Assembly (NCBI GenBank): GCA_903885555.1
Contig: CAISIV010000161.1
Coordinates: 1 to 48,113, forward strand
Source: an uncultured Hyphomicrobiales bacterium
GTDB taxonomy: Bacteria > Pseudomonadota > Alphaproteobacteria > Rhizobiales > Xanthobacteraceae
DNA: 48,113 nt
Direction of reading: 5' to 3'
Under the pieces are notes generated by a model. That model saw nothing but the letters and a program-made list of their open reading frames with translations, was not told where the DNA came from and did no database searches. Made by a program: the position numbers and the translations under genes. This document shows, piece after piece, positions 7,994 through 15,844 of the stretch; positions within the stretch are counted from its first letter, which is position 1; every line of letters starts with the position of its first letter.

Positions 7994-9208
7994 CTATGCC
8001 TTGCGTTCAGCGTCGAACATGAAATCGCGGCGGATCTGTACCGCATCGCGAGTCTTCGATAGGAGCATCTGGATGACCATATGCGATCCGTGCAGGAATT
8101 CCAGCTCCACCGCCGAAAGATAAAACTCCCACATCCGGCAGAACCGTTCATCGGTGATCGCAACGGCCTTGTCGCGGTTCAGTGCGAAGCGCTGCCGCCA
8201 GTGCCGGATCGTGTAGTAGTAGTGCAGCCGCAGGAATTCGGTGTCGGCGTTCCATAGTCCGTTGCGTTCGACCGCCGCCGACACTTCCGACATTGCCGGC
8301 GAATAGCCGCCCGGGAAGATGTATTTCCGGATGAAGGGGCCGGTGGTGCCGGGCGGCGACATGCGGCCGATGAAATGGATGAAGGCGTAGCCGTCATCTT
8401 TCAGCAGGCTGCGCACCTTGCCGAAATATTCGTCGAGATGCCCGATGCCGACATGCTCCATCATGCCGACCGATACGACGCGGTCGAATTGCCCTTCGAC
8501 ATTGCGGTAATCGGCTTCGCGAAATTCCACCAGGTCCGACACGCCGGCCGCCACGGCATTGTCGCGTGATACCTTGATCTGTTCGGGCGACACGTTGATC
8601 GCCAGCACGCGTGCCCCGGTCTGCCTGGCGATATGGATGGCGAAGCCGCCCCATCCGGAGCCGATCTAGATCACGCTCATGCCGGGTTTGAGATCCAGCT
8701 TTGCGGTGGCGTGAATGAGTTTGTAGTTCTGTGCCTGTTCCAGCGTATCGCGCTCGGGATCGCGAAAATAGGCGCAGGAATATTGCATGTTGTCGTCGAG
8801 GAAGAGCCGATACAGTTCAGCCGGCACATCGTAGTGATGCCGCGCGTTTTTCGCCGCGACGCCGACCGGGTTGGATTGATGCCAGCGCCTTAACGCGCGC
8901 CATATCCTCCGCAGCAATTTCTGCGAGCCGTGTCCGGCGAGACCCGCGCGGTTCACCGAGAACAGCATCAGCAGGTCATGGATGGTGGCGCCGTTCTCTA
9001 GCGTCAGGCCGCCGTCCATGTAGGCCTCGCCGGCGTTCAATTCTGGATTTAAGAATAGCTTGGATTCGAGGCCAGGGCGGTTGATGCGGAGCGTTACGTC
9101 AGGTCCCGGGAGCGTGCCGCCAAAGACGTGCAGCGTCCCGCCTGCATCGTAGAGACGCAGCGTTCCGTTGTTGATGAATTTCCTCAGGAGCCCCGAAAGA
9201 AATCGCAC
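7994..9208 (-). pseudogene. cfa: cyclopropane-fatty-acyl-phospholipid synthase gene interrupted by an in-frame TAG
   Basis: One continuous frame of 404 codons, the normal length of CFA synthases, from a GTG at 9208 to a TGA at 7994, but codon 181 is TAG (8666-8668). Upstream are the N-terminal domain and MQYSCAYFRDP with the active-site Cys. Immediately after the TAG comes IGSGWGGFAIHIA, the SAM-binding motif I, where the family has V-L/I-(D/E)-I-G-x-G-W-G. The C-terminal half (HFIGRMSPPGTTGPFI, IRHWRQRF) is intact. The parsimonious change is one substitution, GAG (Glu) to TAG. No other lesion is visible, so this is a recent nonsense mutation, a base error in the assembly, or a read-through site. 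The enzyme methylenates unsaturated phospholipid acyl chains using SAM. Confidence 0.85.
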
Positions 9209-9281
9209 CCTTTTTTGCCCCCGGCAACGTGTCGCGGCCGTTGGATTACGCGTTCGAGAGTAAATTGTTCCGGCCGGTTGT

Positions 9282-9650
9282 TCAATGCAGCGTTGGCTTT
9301 TCGTCGCCCACCACGCGCAACGCGATGCTGCCGATCAGATCCGCGCGCATGGCTTCGGCAGAGCTGCGGGCGGCTTCGGTTTGTTCCCAGGTCGTTGCAT
9401 TCGAGCCGAGCAGCACGAATCCGCCAAGCACGGCCGACGTCGCGGCGACGAAGGCGGTCGGCCCAAACGGCAGGATCCAGAATAGAAACAGCAAGAACCA
9501 GATGGCGCCGGCGGCGACCGCCAATTTGGCGGCTAGCGAAATCTTGCGGCAGCGCTCGATCGATACCGTCAGAGCTTCGATGCGCTCTTCGAGCTGTGCG
9601 ATCTGCTGGCTCGCGCCGCCTTCACCGATGACGCTCAATTCCGGCGGCAT
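9282..9650 (-). CDS. small membrane protein with N-terminal coiled coil, function unknown
   Basis: 122 residues. An amphipathic, coiled-coil-like N-terminus (IAQLEERIEALTVSIERCRK, about 17-36) precedes two hydrophobic segments (about 40-64 and 67-82) and a charged C-terminus. I recognise it as a conserved rhizobial hypothetical but know no function. The ATG at 9650 lies 16 bp downstream of the stop of the DUF3297 gene and 73 bp before the cfa gene on the same strand, so the three may share a transcript. Confidence 0.65.
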   Translation of the reverse strand: MPPELSVIGEGGASQQIAQLEERIEALTVSIERCRKISLAAKLAVAAGAIWFLLFLFWILPFGPTAFVAATSAVLGGFVLLGSNATTWEQTEAARSSAEAMRADLIGSIALRVVGDEKPTLH

Positions 9651-9666
9651 GCTGGTGTCCGCAATC

Positions 9667-9936
9667 TCAGGCCGGCTTCTTGTTCTTGAAGTAGGGCTCT
9701 ACCGCACCGGTCAGCTTGATGGTCAGCGGATTGCCATAGCGGTCAACCGCCTTGCCGGCGGCGACGCGGACCCAGCCTTCGCTGACGCAGTACTCCTCGA
9801 CATTGGTCTTCTCGACGCCCTTGAAGCGGATGCCGACGTCACGTTGCAGCGCCTCGGCATTGAAATAAGGGCTGCGCGGATCGTTGCACAGGCGGTCGGG
9901 CGGGGTGTCGGTATCGGCGGTTTTCGGGTCTGTCAT
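9667..9936 (-). CDS. DUF3297 family protein
   Basis: 89 residues matching the DUF3297 pattern: PPDRLCNDPRSPYFNAEAL, VGIRFKGVEKTNVEEYCVSE, VDRYGNPLTIKLTGAVEPYF. Small soluble protein of unknown function found widely in proteobacteria, apparently complete. It is the first gene of a leftward group and is divergent from the flavoprotein at 10006 with a 69-bp gap that must contain both promoters. Confidence 0.85.
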   Translation of the reverse strand: MTDPKTADTDTPPDRLCNDPRSPYFNAEALQRDVGIRFKGVEKTNVEEYCVSEGWVRVAAGKAVDRYGNPLTIKLTGAVEPYFKNKKPA

Positions 9937-10005
9937 GACGGCCTTTTCTCACGGCGACGGGACGATGACAACAGCGGCCCCGGCCGTGCTATCTGATGGC
10001 GGAAC

Positions 10006-11394
10006 ATGGGCAATTCCAGCAAAAACCTCATCGTCGTCGGCCAGGGTGCGGCCGGTCTCGCGGCCGCCTTGGCCGCGGCTCAGGCCGGGTCAGGGGTCCA
10101 CGTGACTCTGGTCGACAAGGCTGCCGAGGACGAAGCCGGCGGCAATACGCGCTGGTCGCCGTCCTACATGCGCATGGCCGCGGTCGATAAAGTCGAGCCG
10201 AGCTTTGTCCACGACATGCTAGCGGCGACGAAGTATCAGGGCGACGAAACCTATTTCGCGACGCTGGCGCATCATGCGCCGGCGACCTGCAAGTGGATCG
10301 CGGCGCAGGGCATCGAGTTCATCCAGCCGACTTATTATCTCGCCAAAGGTCCGCCGCGCATTCAGCCGCTCGGTGGCGGCCCCGCGGTGGTCAAGCAACT
10401 CACGCTCGCGGCGAAAAAAGCCGGCGTTGAATTTCGCTACGGCTGCACAGCGCTTGCGATTGCGCGTGAAGACGATCGCATCACCGGGCTTGAGATCGAC
10501 GGCAACGGCAAGCACGAAACGCTGCCGGCCGATGCCGTCATTCTCTGCAGCGGCGGCTTCGAAGGCGACGGCGCGAAAATGCGCGAGCATTTCGGCGAGG
10601 GCGCCGAAGTGATGCGGCTGATTTCGCCGGGCGGTAAATTCAATACCGGCGACGGCATCAAGATGGCGATGGACTTGGGCGCTGAGGGTTCCGGCGACTG
10701 GGGCGGCATGCATGCCGAGCCGGTCGATGCGCGCTCGAAGAATTCCGCGCCGGTGGTGCTGGTCTATCCCTACGGCATCGTCGTCGACAAAAACGGCCAG
10801 CGGTTTTTCGACGAAGGCGGCGGGCTGGTGCACGAGACCTGGGAATGGTTCGCGCGCGACATGCAGTTCAAGACGCCGGGACGGATCGCTTTCGCGATCC
10901 TCGACAGCCGGCTGCTGTCGATTGAAGGCTACGAGCGCGCCATTCGCTCGGAAGTGCCGCCGGCCCGCGCCGATACGCTCGCCGAACTGGCGACGCTCAT
11001 TGGTGTCGATGCCGAAGGTCTTGCCCGGACGGTCGCCACCTACAACGCCACCTGTACTGGCGACCCGGCAAAATTTGACGCCACGCGCTGCGACGGGCTG
11101 AAGGCGGGCGCCCAGCTTGCGCCGCCGAAGTCGAACTGGGCCCGCGCCATTTCAGAGCCGCCCTTCCTGGCCTATCCGCTGGTTGGCGCCGTGGCTTACA
11201 CATTCGGCGGTCTGGCCACGGACGAACGCGCCCGGGTGTTGCGGGCGGGTTCGCCGATCCCCGGCCTTTATGCCGCCGGCGAGATTACCGGGCATTTCTA
11301 TGCCACCGCGCCGAATGCGGTGTCGGTGCTCCGCGCCTTCGTGTTTGGCAGAATTGCAGGGGTTGAAGCGATCTCGTTCTTGCAGGCTTCGTAG
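10006..11394 (+). CDS. FAD-dependent tricarballylate dehydrogenase / fumarate-reductase-like flavoprotein
   Basis: 462 residues. The N-terminal dinucleotide motif is VVGQGAAGLAAALAAAQAG (residues about 10-28), and GGNTRWSPSYMR follows, the FAD-contact block of the succinate dehydrogenase/fumarate reductase flavoprotein family. The C-terminus has GLYAAGEITGHFY and NAVSVLRAFVFGRIAG. The length and the GGNTRWS block fit the TcuA (tricarballylate dehydrogenase) subgroup, which oxidises tricarballylate to cis-aconitate. The partner TcuB and transporter TcuC are not adjacent, so the substrate is uncertain. The SD before the ATG is weak (GGCGGAAC). It stands alone on its strand. Confidence 0.8.
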   Translation: MGNSSKNLIVVGQGAAGLAAALAAAQAGSGVHVTLVDKAAEDEAGGNTRWSPSYMRMAAVDKVEPSFVHDMLAATKYQGDETYFATLAHHAPATCKWIAAQGIEFIQPTYYLAKGPPRIQPLGGGPAVVKQLTLAAKKAGVEFRYGCTALAIAREDDRITGLEIDGNGKHETLPADAVILCSGGFEGDGAKMREHFGEGAEVMRLISPGGKFNTGDGIKMAMDLGAEGSGDWGGMHAEPVDARSKNSAPVVLVYPYGIVVDKNGQRFFDEGGGLVHETWEWFARDMQFKTPGRIAFAILDSRLLSIEGYERAIRSEVPPARADTLAELATLIGVDAEGLARTVATYNATCTGDPAKFDATRCDGLKAGAQLAPPKSNWARAISEPPFLAYPLVGAVAYTFGGLATDERARVLRAGSPIPGLYAAGEITGHFYATAPNAVSVLRAFVFGRIAGVEAISFLQAS

Positions 11395-11484
11395 GGCGAT
11401 GTATCGTCGCCCCGATGCCGCCGCTTTTTACGTCTGAGATCGCGATGCCTTGGGGTCAAGCCAGGGCCAAACCAGGATAGGGCC

Positions 11485-11913
11485 ATGAGATCGATGCCGC
11501 GCTTTATGGGTTATGCCTTGTGCGTTGGGATTGTCGCTGTCGCGAGCGCCGCTTCCGCCGCGCCGGCTTATGTGCCTTCGACCGTCAATCTGCGCGCCGC
11601 TCCCGGCACCACCAGCGAAATCGTGTCGAAGATTCCGGGCGGCAGCCTGATCGACGCCGATAATTGCACCGAAGGCTGGTGCGCGGTGACCTGGCAGGGC
11701 AAGAGCGGCTTTGCCAAGCAGACCGCGCTCGACATGAGCGGCCGCGTACCGCAGCAGCGCGCCGCGCAGCGCCGCTATCCGGTGCAAGGCGAGGTGTATG
11801 AAGACGACGGGCCGGCCTATGTCGAAGCGCCGCCGGTCTATTACGCGCCACGGCCTTATTACTACGGCTACGGCCCGTACTACCGCAGCTGGGGCTATCG
11901 CCACCGCTGGTAG
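11485..11913 (+). CDS. secreted SH3-domain protein with Tyr/Pro-rich tail
   Basis: 142 residues. Signal peptide (residues 1 to about 25, ending ASAAP), one bacterial SH3 (SH3_3) domain at about 30-82 (STVNLRAAPGTTSEIVSKIPGG ... GWCAVTWQGKSGFAK), then a low-complexity tail rich in Tyr, Pro and Arg (YYAPRPYYYGYGPYYRSWGY). Such proteins are usually periplasmic or cell-wall associated; the function is not known. It ends directly against the convergent gene at 11914. Confidence 0.8.
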   Translation: MRSMPRFMGYALCVGIVAVASAASAAPAYVPSTVNLRAAPGTTSEIVSKIPGGSLIDADNCTEGWCAVTWQGKSGFAKQTALDMSGRVPQQRAAQRRYPVQGEVYEDDGPAYVEAPPVYYAPRPYYYGYGPYYRSWGYRHRW

Positions 11914-12096
11914 TTAGTTCGCAGGCGGCTCCGGAACGAGCAGCGCAAAACCGAGCCGGCAGGCGGTGTAAGCCACGATCGCCAGCGGGATGGCGAAGTA
12001 GAGCGCCAGATCGAGCCCTTGCTGCAAGCCAAACAAAACCGCGGCGCCGATCAGCACCGCGATCATTCTGTGAAGCAGCGGATTGGCAAGCGACAT
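11914..12096 (-). CDS. 60-residue membrane protein, function unknown
   Basis: Two predicted transmembrane segments (about 10-27 and 29-53) separated by GLDLALYFAIPLA and a short polar C-terminus LVPEPPAN. It starts 6 bp after the stop of the upstream 87-residue gene, so the two are probably one transcript, although I see no good SD. Not recognised; called mainly on the clean membrane topology and operon position. Confidence 0.5.
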   Translation of the reverse strand: MSLANPLLHRMIAVLIGAAVLFGLQQGLDLALYFAIPLAIVAYTACRLGFALLVPEPPAN

Positions 12097-12102
12097 CGCG
12101 CG

Positions 12103-12366
12103 CTAGCGCTTCGGCTTGACGTCTTCGGAGCCCCGCATGTTCGCCCACGGGTCTTCGGGACGCGCCGCAGTGGTCGCGCCGCCCGTTTTTTGCAGGGTCG
12201 AACGATACTGCCGGTCGATGTTGTCGCGGTCGCGCTGCTTTGCCTGCTCGTCCAGCTGCATCGGGGTGGCGTCCGGACCCTTGGCGCCCTTGCCTTGGGC
12301 GTAAACGGGGCCGGTGAAACAGGCTGCCAGCACGGCGCCCGTAATAAGTGCTCTCATAACGGTCAT
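12103..12366 (-). CDS. small exported protein with C-terminal DPWANMRG motif, function unknown
   Basis: 87 residues from the ATG at 12366; a GTG one codon upstream and an ATG at 12357 are alternatives. Signal peptide ending PVYAQ, then a charged hydrophilic body (QLDEQAKQRDRDNIDRQYRS) and the tail ARPEDPWANMRGSEDVKPKR. I recognise the DPWANMRG ending from rhizobial hypothetical proteins; function unknown. It is divergent from bioB across a 139-bp gap. Confidence 0.65.
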   Translation of the reverse strand: MTVMRALITGAVLAACFTGPVYAQGKGAKGPDATPMQLDEQAKQRDRDNIDRQYRSTLQKTGGATTAARPEDPWANMRGSEDVKPKR

Positions 12367-12505
12367 CACTACACCCGGTTTTCAGCGAGATTTCAGCCTA
12401 TCACAGCGCGAAAAGCCGCTCAACGTGGCCGATTCCTTGCTGATAATGGCCCGGATATTGATATAAATGAGGCCAAAGCCCAGCCGGCGCGCGAAAGGTT
12501 ACGGA

Positions 12506-13504
12506 ATGTCACTTGCTCTTCCTGATAGTGAAAAAGATAATATCCCGCATCCCGGCATGAGCCTGCTGCGTCACGACTGGAGCCGGGACGAGGTGAGGGC
12601 GCTGTTCGCGCTGCCGTTCCCGGAGCTGATGTTCCAGGCCGCGCAGGTGCACCGTCAAAACTTTGACCCGACCGAAGTCCAGATTTCGACCCTGCTCTCG
12701 ATCAAGACCGGCGGCTGTCCGGAGGACTGCGCCTATTGCCCGCAAGCGGCGCAATATAATACCGGCGTCAAAGCCGAAAAGCTGATGGCGGTCGAAGCCG
12801 TACTCGCCGAAGCTGCCGCCGCAAAAGCCGGCGGCGCGTCACGCTTCTGCATGGGTGCGGCCTGGCGTTCGCCGAAGGACCGCGACCTCGACAGCGTCTG
12901 CGCCATGGTCGAAGGCGTCAAGGCGATGGGTCTGGAGACCTGCGTCACGCTCGGCATGCTCGAAGCGGCGCAGGCGCAGCGGCTGAAGCAGGCGGGCCTC
13001 GATTACTACAACCACAATCTCGATACCTCGCCGGAGTACTACAGCGAAATCATCACCACGCGCACCTATCAGGATCGTCTCGACACGCTCGATCACGTTC
13101 GTTCGGCGGGCATCAATGTCTGCTGCGGCGGCATTGTCGGCATGGGCGAGGGGCTGGAGGATCGCATCGGCATGATCGCCACGCTGGCAAGCCTGCCGCA
13201 ACATCCGGAAAGCGTACCGATCAATATGCTGGTGCAGGTCGAGGGCACGCCTTTGGCCGTTTCGGGAAAACTCGACGCGCTGGATTTCGTGCGCACCATC
13301 GCGGTGGCGCGCATCACCATGCCGGCGTCCGTGGTGCGGCTGTCGGCCGGTCGCGAGGAAATGAGCGAGGAGACGCAGGCGTTGTGCTTCCTCGCCGGCG
13401 CCAATTCGATCTTCTATGGCCCGAAGCTTCTGACGACGCCAAACCCCGGCCGCGATCGCGACATGGCGCTGCTGAGCAATCTCGGCATGCGGCCGATGGA
13501 GTGA
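12506..13504 (+). CDS. bioB: biotin synthase
   Basis: 332 residues. Radical SAM enzyme that inserts sulfur into dethiobiotin. The CxxxCxxC cluster motif is Cys71, Cys75, Cys78 in [12 protein letters not shown]. Other family blocks are present: [30 protein letters not shown], and the Arg of [10 protein letters not shown] that supports the 2Fe-2S cluster. An in-frame ATG lies upstream at 12467, but the ATG at 12506 follows AAAGG by 8 nt and gives the usual N-terminus. The other bio genes are not in the window, so bioB stands alone. A rhizobial palindrome follows immediately. Confidence 0.96.
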   Translation: MSLALPDSEKDNIPHPGMSLLRHDWSRDEVRALFALPFPELMFQAAQVHRQNFDPTEVQISTLLSIKTGGCPEDCAYCPQAAQYNTGVKAEKLMAVEAVLAEAAAAKAGGASRFCMGAAWRSPKDRDLDSVCAMVEGVKAMGLETCVTLGMLEAAQAQRLKQAGLDYYNHNLDTSPEYYSEIITTRTYQDRLDTLDHVRSAGINVCCGGIVGMGEGLEDRIGMIATLASLPQHPESVPINMLVQVEGTPLAVSGKLDALDFVRTIAVARITMPASVVRLSAGREEMSEETQALCFLAGANSIFYGPKLLTTPNPGRDRDMALLSNLGMRPME

Positions 13505-13553
13505 GCGCGTGATCCCGAAAAGTGGGAAGCGATTTTCGGATCGGATCACGCGC
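13505..13553. repeat. 49-bp rhizobial intergenic palindrome, copy 1
   Basis: Outer arms GCGCGTG (13505-13511) and CACGCGC (13547-13553) flank inner arms GATCCCGAAAA and TTTTCGGATC. The reverse complement of 25060-25108 matches it at 43 of 49 positions. This is the abundant palindromic intergenic repeat of Rhizobiales. It begins directly after the bioB stop and could act as a transcription or mRNA 3'-end structure. Confidence 0.85.
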
Positions 13554-13573
13554 AACATAAAAAAGTGTGAGTG

Positions 13574-13948
13574 CTAAGCAAAGCTCCGCACGATGGCCAG
13601 GCCGGCAAACAAGCCTGCGATCGACACCGCCACCGACGCCACCACATACAGCGCCGACAGGCCGACTTCGCCGCGCTCGTACAGCAGCGCCGCGTCGAGC
13701 GAGAAGGCCGAGAACGTCGTGTAGCCGCCGAGGATGCCGGTGGTGAGAAACAGCCGCCAATGCTGCGAGGCGTCGCCCTTCAAGGCGAAATAGCCGGCGA
13801 TCAGTCCCATCACGAGTGAACCGGTGACGTTGATGATCAGCGTGCCGTAGGGGAAGGCGGTTCCCAACAGTCGGGCAACGCCAATGTTCATGCCGTGGCG
13901 CAATGCCGCGCCGAACCCGCCACCGAGAAAAACGATCAAATACCCCAT
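13574..13948 (-). CDS. crcB: fluoride ion channel CrcB/Fluc
   Basis: 124 residues with four hydrophobic helices and the family blocks LGGGFGAALRH, GTLIINVTGSLVMG (conserved Asn) and GILGGYTTFSAFSLD (the Thr-Thr-Phe-Ser track). Dual-topology dimers export fluoride through the inner membrane. I used the ATG at 13948 (MGYLIVFLGGG) instead of an upstream start at 13993; the extra 15 residues do not resemble the family. I see no fluoride riboswitch in the 80 bp upstream. Confidence 0.93.
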   Translation of the reverse strand: MGYLIVFLGGGFGAALRHGMNIGVARLLGTAFPYGTLIINVTGSLVMGLIAGYFALKGDASQHWRLFLTTGILGGYTTFSAFSLDAALLYERGEVGLSALYVVASVAVSIAGLFAGLAIVRSFA

Positions 13949-14011
13949 GTTTGCCAACCTATTGGCCGTGTTTGCGTCGGTCAACAAGGGCAAACGGACA
14001 GATTGCGCTGC

Positions 14012-14054
14012 TTGACAGACCCTATCGTCTATGAGAGTGAACGTTCATTCTCAT
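14012..14054 (+). promoter_or_regulatory. TetR-type operator with adjacent -35 hexamer
   Basis: A 24-bp inverted repeat at 14031-14054 has 11 of 12 half-site positions matching and a perfect core TGAACGTTCA (14038-14047), the usual AcrR-like layout. A consensus TTGACA lies at 14012-14017, just upstream; I see no clean -10. It is 27 bp before the TetR start, as expected for autorepression of the efflux operon. Confidence 0.75.
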
Positions 14055-14081
14055 TTGGTTGCATTGCGATATAGGGGCGAC

Positions 14082-14747
14082 ATGAGCGACACCGTGACAG
14101 AGCCTGCGCCGTCTTCTGCCGCGCAGCGGCAATCCGACCGGCGCACTGAAATTCTCGACGCCGCCGAGCGCTGTTTTGCCCGTTCCGGCTTCCATCGCGC
14201 GTCGATGCAGGACATTTGCGGCGAAGCCTCGATGAGCCCGGGCAACCTGTACCGCTACTTCCCGTCGAAGGAGGCCCTGATCGCGGGCATCTGCGAACGC
14301 AACCGCGCCGAGGCGGTGGCGAGCTTTGCCATGGTCGACGAGGCGCCGAATTTCTTCGAGGGCCTTGCCGGCCTGGCGCGTCATCATCTTGTCGATCGCA
14401 CCGATGCCGAGGTCGGTCTCTGCGCCGAGATCATGGCCGAGAGCCGCCGTCATCCCGAGATCGCCAAGCTTTATCAAACCATCGAAGGCGACATCAAAGA
14501 GCGCATCGCCGCGATGTTGCGCAATGGCGCCAAGCGCGGCGAAATCCGCAGCGACGTCGATTTCGATGCCGCGGCCGCTGTGCTGATGGTGCTCGGCGAC
14601 GGCATGTCATGGCGTCGCTCGGTCGATCCTCAATTTAACGCCGAGAGTGCGCTGCCGCTCATCCTGCAGATGATTCATTGCCTGCTCGCCAAGCAAGATA
14701 ACAAGACTGGCAATTGCGCCGGCACATCCGAAAAGGCCGCGTCATGA
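14082..14747 (+). CDS. TetR/AcrR family repressor of the RND efflux operon
   Basis: 221 residues. N-terminal helix-turn-helix at about 22-66 (RRTEILDAAERCFARSGFHR ... ASMSPGNLYRYFPSKEALI), then an all-helical ligand domain. The ATG at 14082 has a good SD (AGGGGCGAC); an in-frame upstream start at 14031 would lie inside the operator. Its TGA overlaps the ATG of the membrane-fusion protein (4 bp), so regulator and pump are one operon. Known role of the family: derepression of the pump when a toxic ligand binds. Confidence 0.9.
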   Translation: MSDTVTEPAPSSAAQRQSDRRTEILDAAERCFARSGFHRASMQDICGEASMSPGNLYRYFPSKEALIAGICERNRAEAVASFAMVDEAPNFFEGLAGLARHHLVDRTDAEVGLCAEIMAESRRHPEIAKLYQTIEGDIKERIAAMLRNGAKRGEIRSDVDFDAAAAVLMVLGDGMSWRRSVDPQFNAESALPLILQMIHCLLAKQDNKTGNCAGTSEKAAS

Positions 14748-15838
14748 AAGTCGCCCGTCTCACCGCCGTCGGCGTCGTCGCTGCGGCGACGTTGTGGATC
14801 GCTTCCGGCCATCTGATGCCGCGCGACAGTGCTCAAGGCGAAGCCGCAGTGCGCGCCAGCGAGTCCAAGGCACAGCCTTTGTTCCGCGTCGCCGTGACGC
14901 CGGCGAAACTTCAGCCGCATAATCCCACGCTCACTTTGTCGGGCCGCACCGAAGCCGACCGCAAGGTGACGGTGGCGGCGCGCACCGGCGGCGTACTCAC
15001 CGAAGTACGCGTCAAGCGTGGTCAACATGTCGCCGCGGATGAAATCATCGCCGTCTTGTCGGATGACGCTCGGCAGGCGCAGGTGGCGCAGGCTCAAGCG
15101 CTGGTCGAGCAACGCCGCGCCGAACTGGACGCGAAGCGATCACTGATCAACAGCGGCGCGCTGCCGAAGCTCGATCTGGTCAATCTGGAATCGCAATACA
15201 AGACCGCCGAAGCTGCCCTCGGCACCGCGCGCGCCGAACTCGACCGCGGTTTTGTCCGCGCGCCGTGGGCTGGCGTGATTACCGATGTGCCCGTCGAAGT
15301 CGGCGGTGCTGCCTTCTCGTTCCAGGGCAAGGAAGTGGCCACCTTGGTGGCCCTCGATCCGATGCTGGCGGTGGTCGAGGTCTCCGAACGCAAGCTCGCC
15401 GGCATCAAGGTCGGCGAAAGGGCCGACGTCAAGCTGATCACCGGTCAGACGGTGCAGGGCCGTCTGCGTTACGTGTCGAAGTCGGCCAGCGCGACGACGC
15501 GCACATACCGTGTCGAGGTTGAATTGGCCAATGTCGATGGTGTCATTCCGGACGGCATTTCGGCGGAAGTAGTGGTTGCGCTCAACGCCATTCCGGCGAC
15601 GGCGGTGCCGCGTTCGGCGCTGACCATTTCGTCCGCGGGCGATATCGGCGTTCGCGTCGTCGGCAAGGACGACATTGTTGCTTTCGTGCCGGTGCAGGTG
15701 GTCGAGGATCAGCAGGGCACCATGTGGCTGTCGGGCATCGAAGACGGCGCGCGCATCATCGTGCGCGGCCAGGATTTTGTGCGCGAGGGCCAGAAAGTCG
15801 CCGCCGTCGATGCCGTTGCCGACCGGGCTGAAAAGTAG
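14744..15838 (+). CDS. RND efflux periplasmic adaptor (membrane-fusion protein)
   Basis: 364 residues. N-terminal signal/anchor (about 4-24), then the biotinyl-lipoyl half-motif VTVAARTGGVLTEVRVKRGQ, a helical hairpin (about 105-150, AQAQALVEQRRAELDAKRSL), the second lipoyl half FVRAPWAGVITDVPVEVGG, and beta-barrel and membrane-proximal domains. It links the inner-membrane RND pump to an outer-membrane channel. The ATG at 14744 overlaps the TetR stop and follows AAAAGG; an upstream TTG at 14714 is less likely. The RND gene starts 6 bp after its stop. No outer-membrane factor gene is nearby. Confidence 0.9.
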   Translation: MKVARLTAVGVVAAATLWIASGHLMPRDSAQGEAAVRASESKAQPLFRVAVTPAKLQPHNPTLTLSGRTEADRKVTVAARTGGVLTEVRVKRGQHVAADEIIAVLSDDARQAQVAQAQALVEQRRAELDAKRSLINSGALPKLDLVNLESQYKTAEAALGTARAELDRGFVRAPWAGVITDVPVEVGGAAFSFQGKEVATLVALDPMLAVVEVSERKLAGIKVGERADVKLITGQTVQGRLRYVSKSASATTRTYRVEVELANVDGVIPDGISAEVVVALNAIPATAVPRSALTISSAGDIGVRVVGKDDIVAFVPVQVVEDQQGTMWLSGIEDGARIIVRGQDFVREGQKVAAVDAVADRAEK

Positions 15839-15844
15839 ACACCG

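Noticed and set aside
13949-14030. Fluoride riboswitch upstream of crcB
   Set aside because: I looked for the pseudoknotted GGCGAUGG-type core on the reverse strand and saw none.
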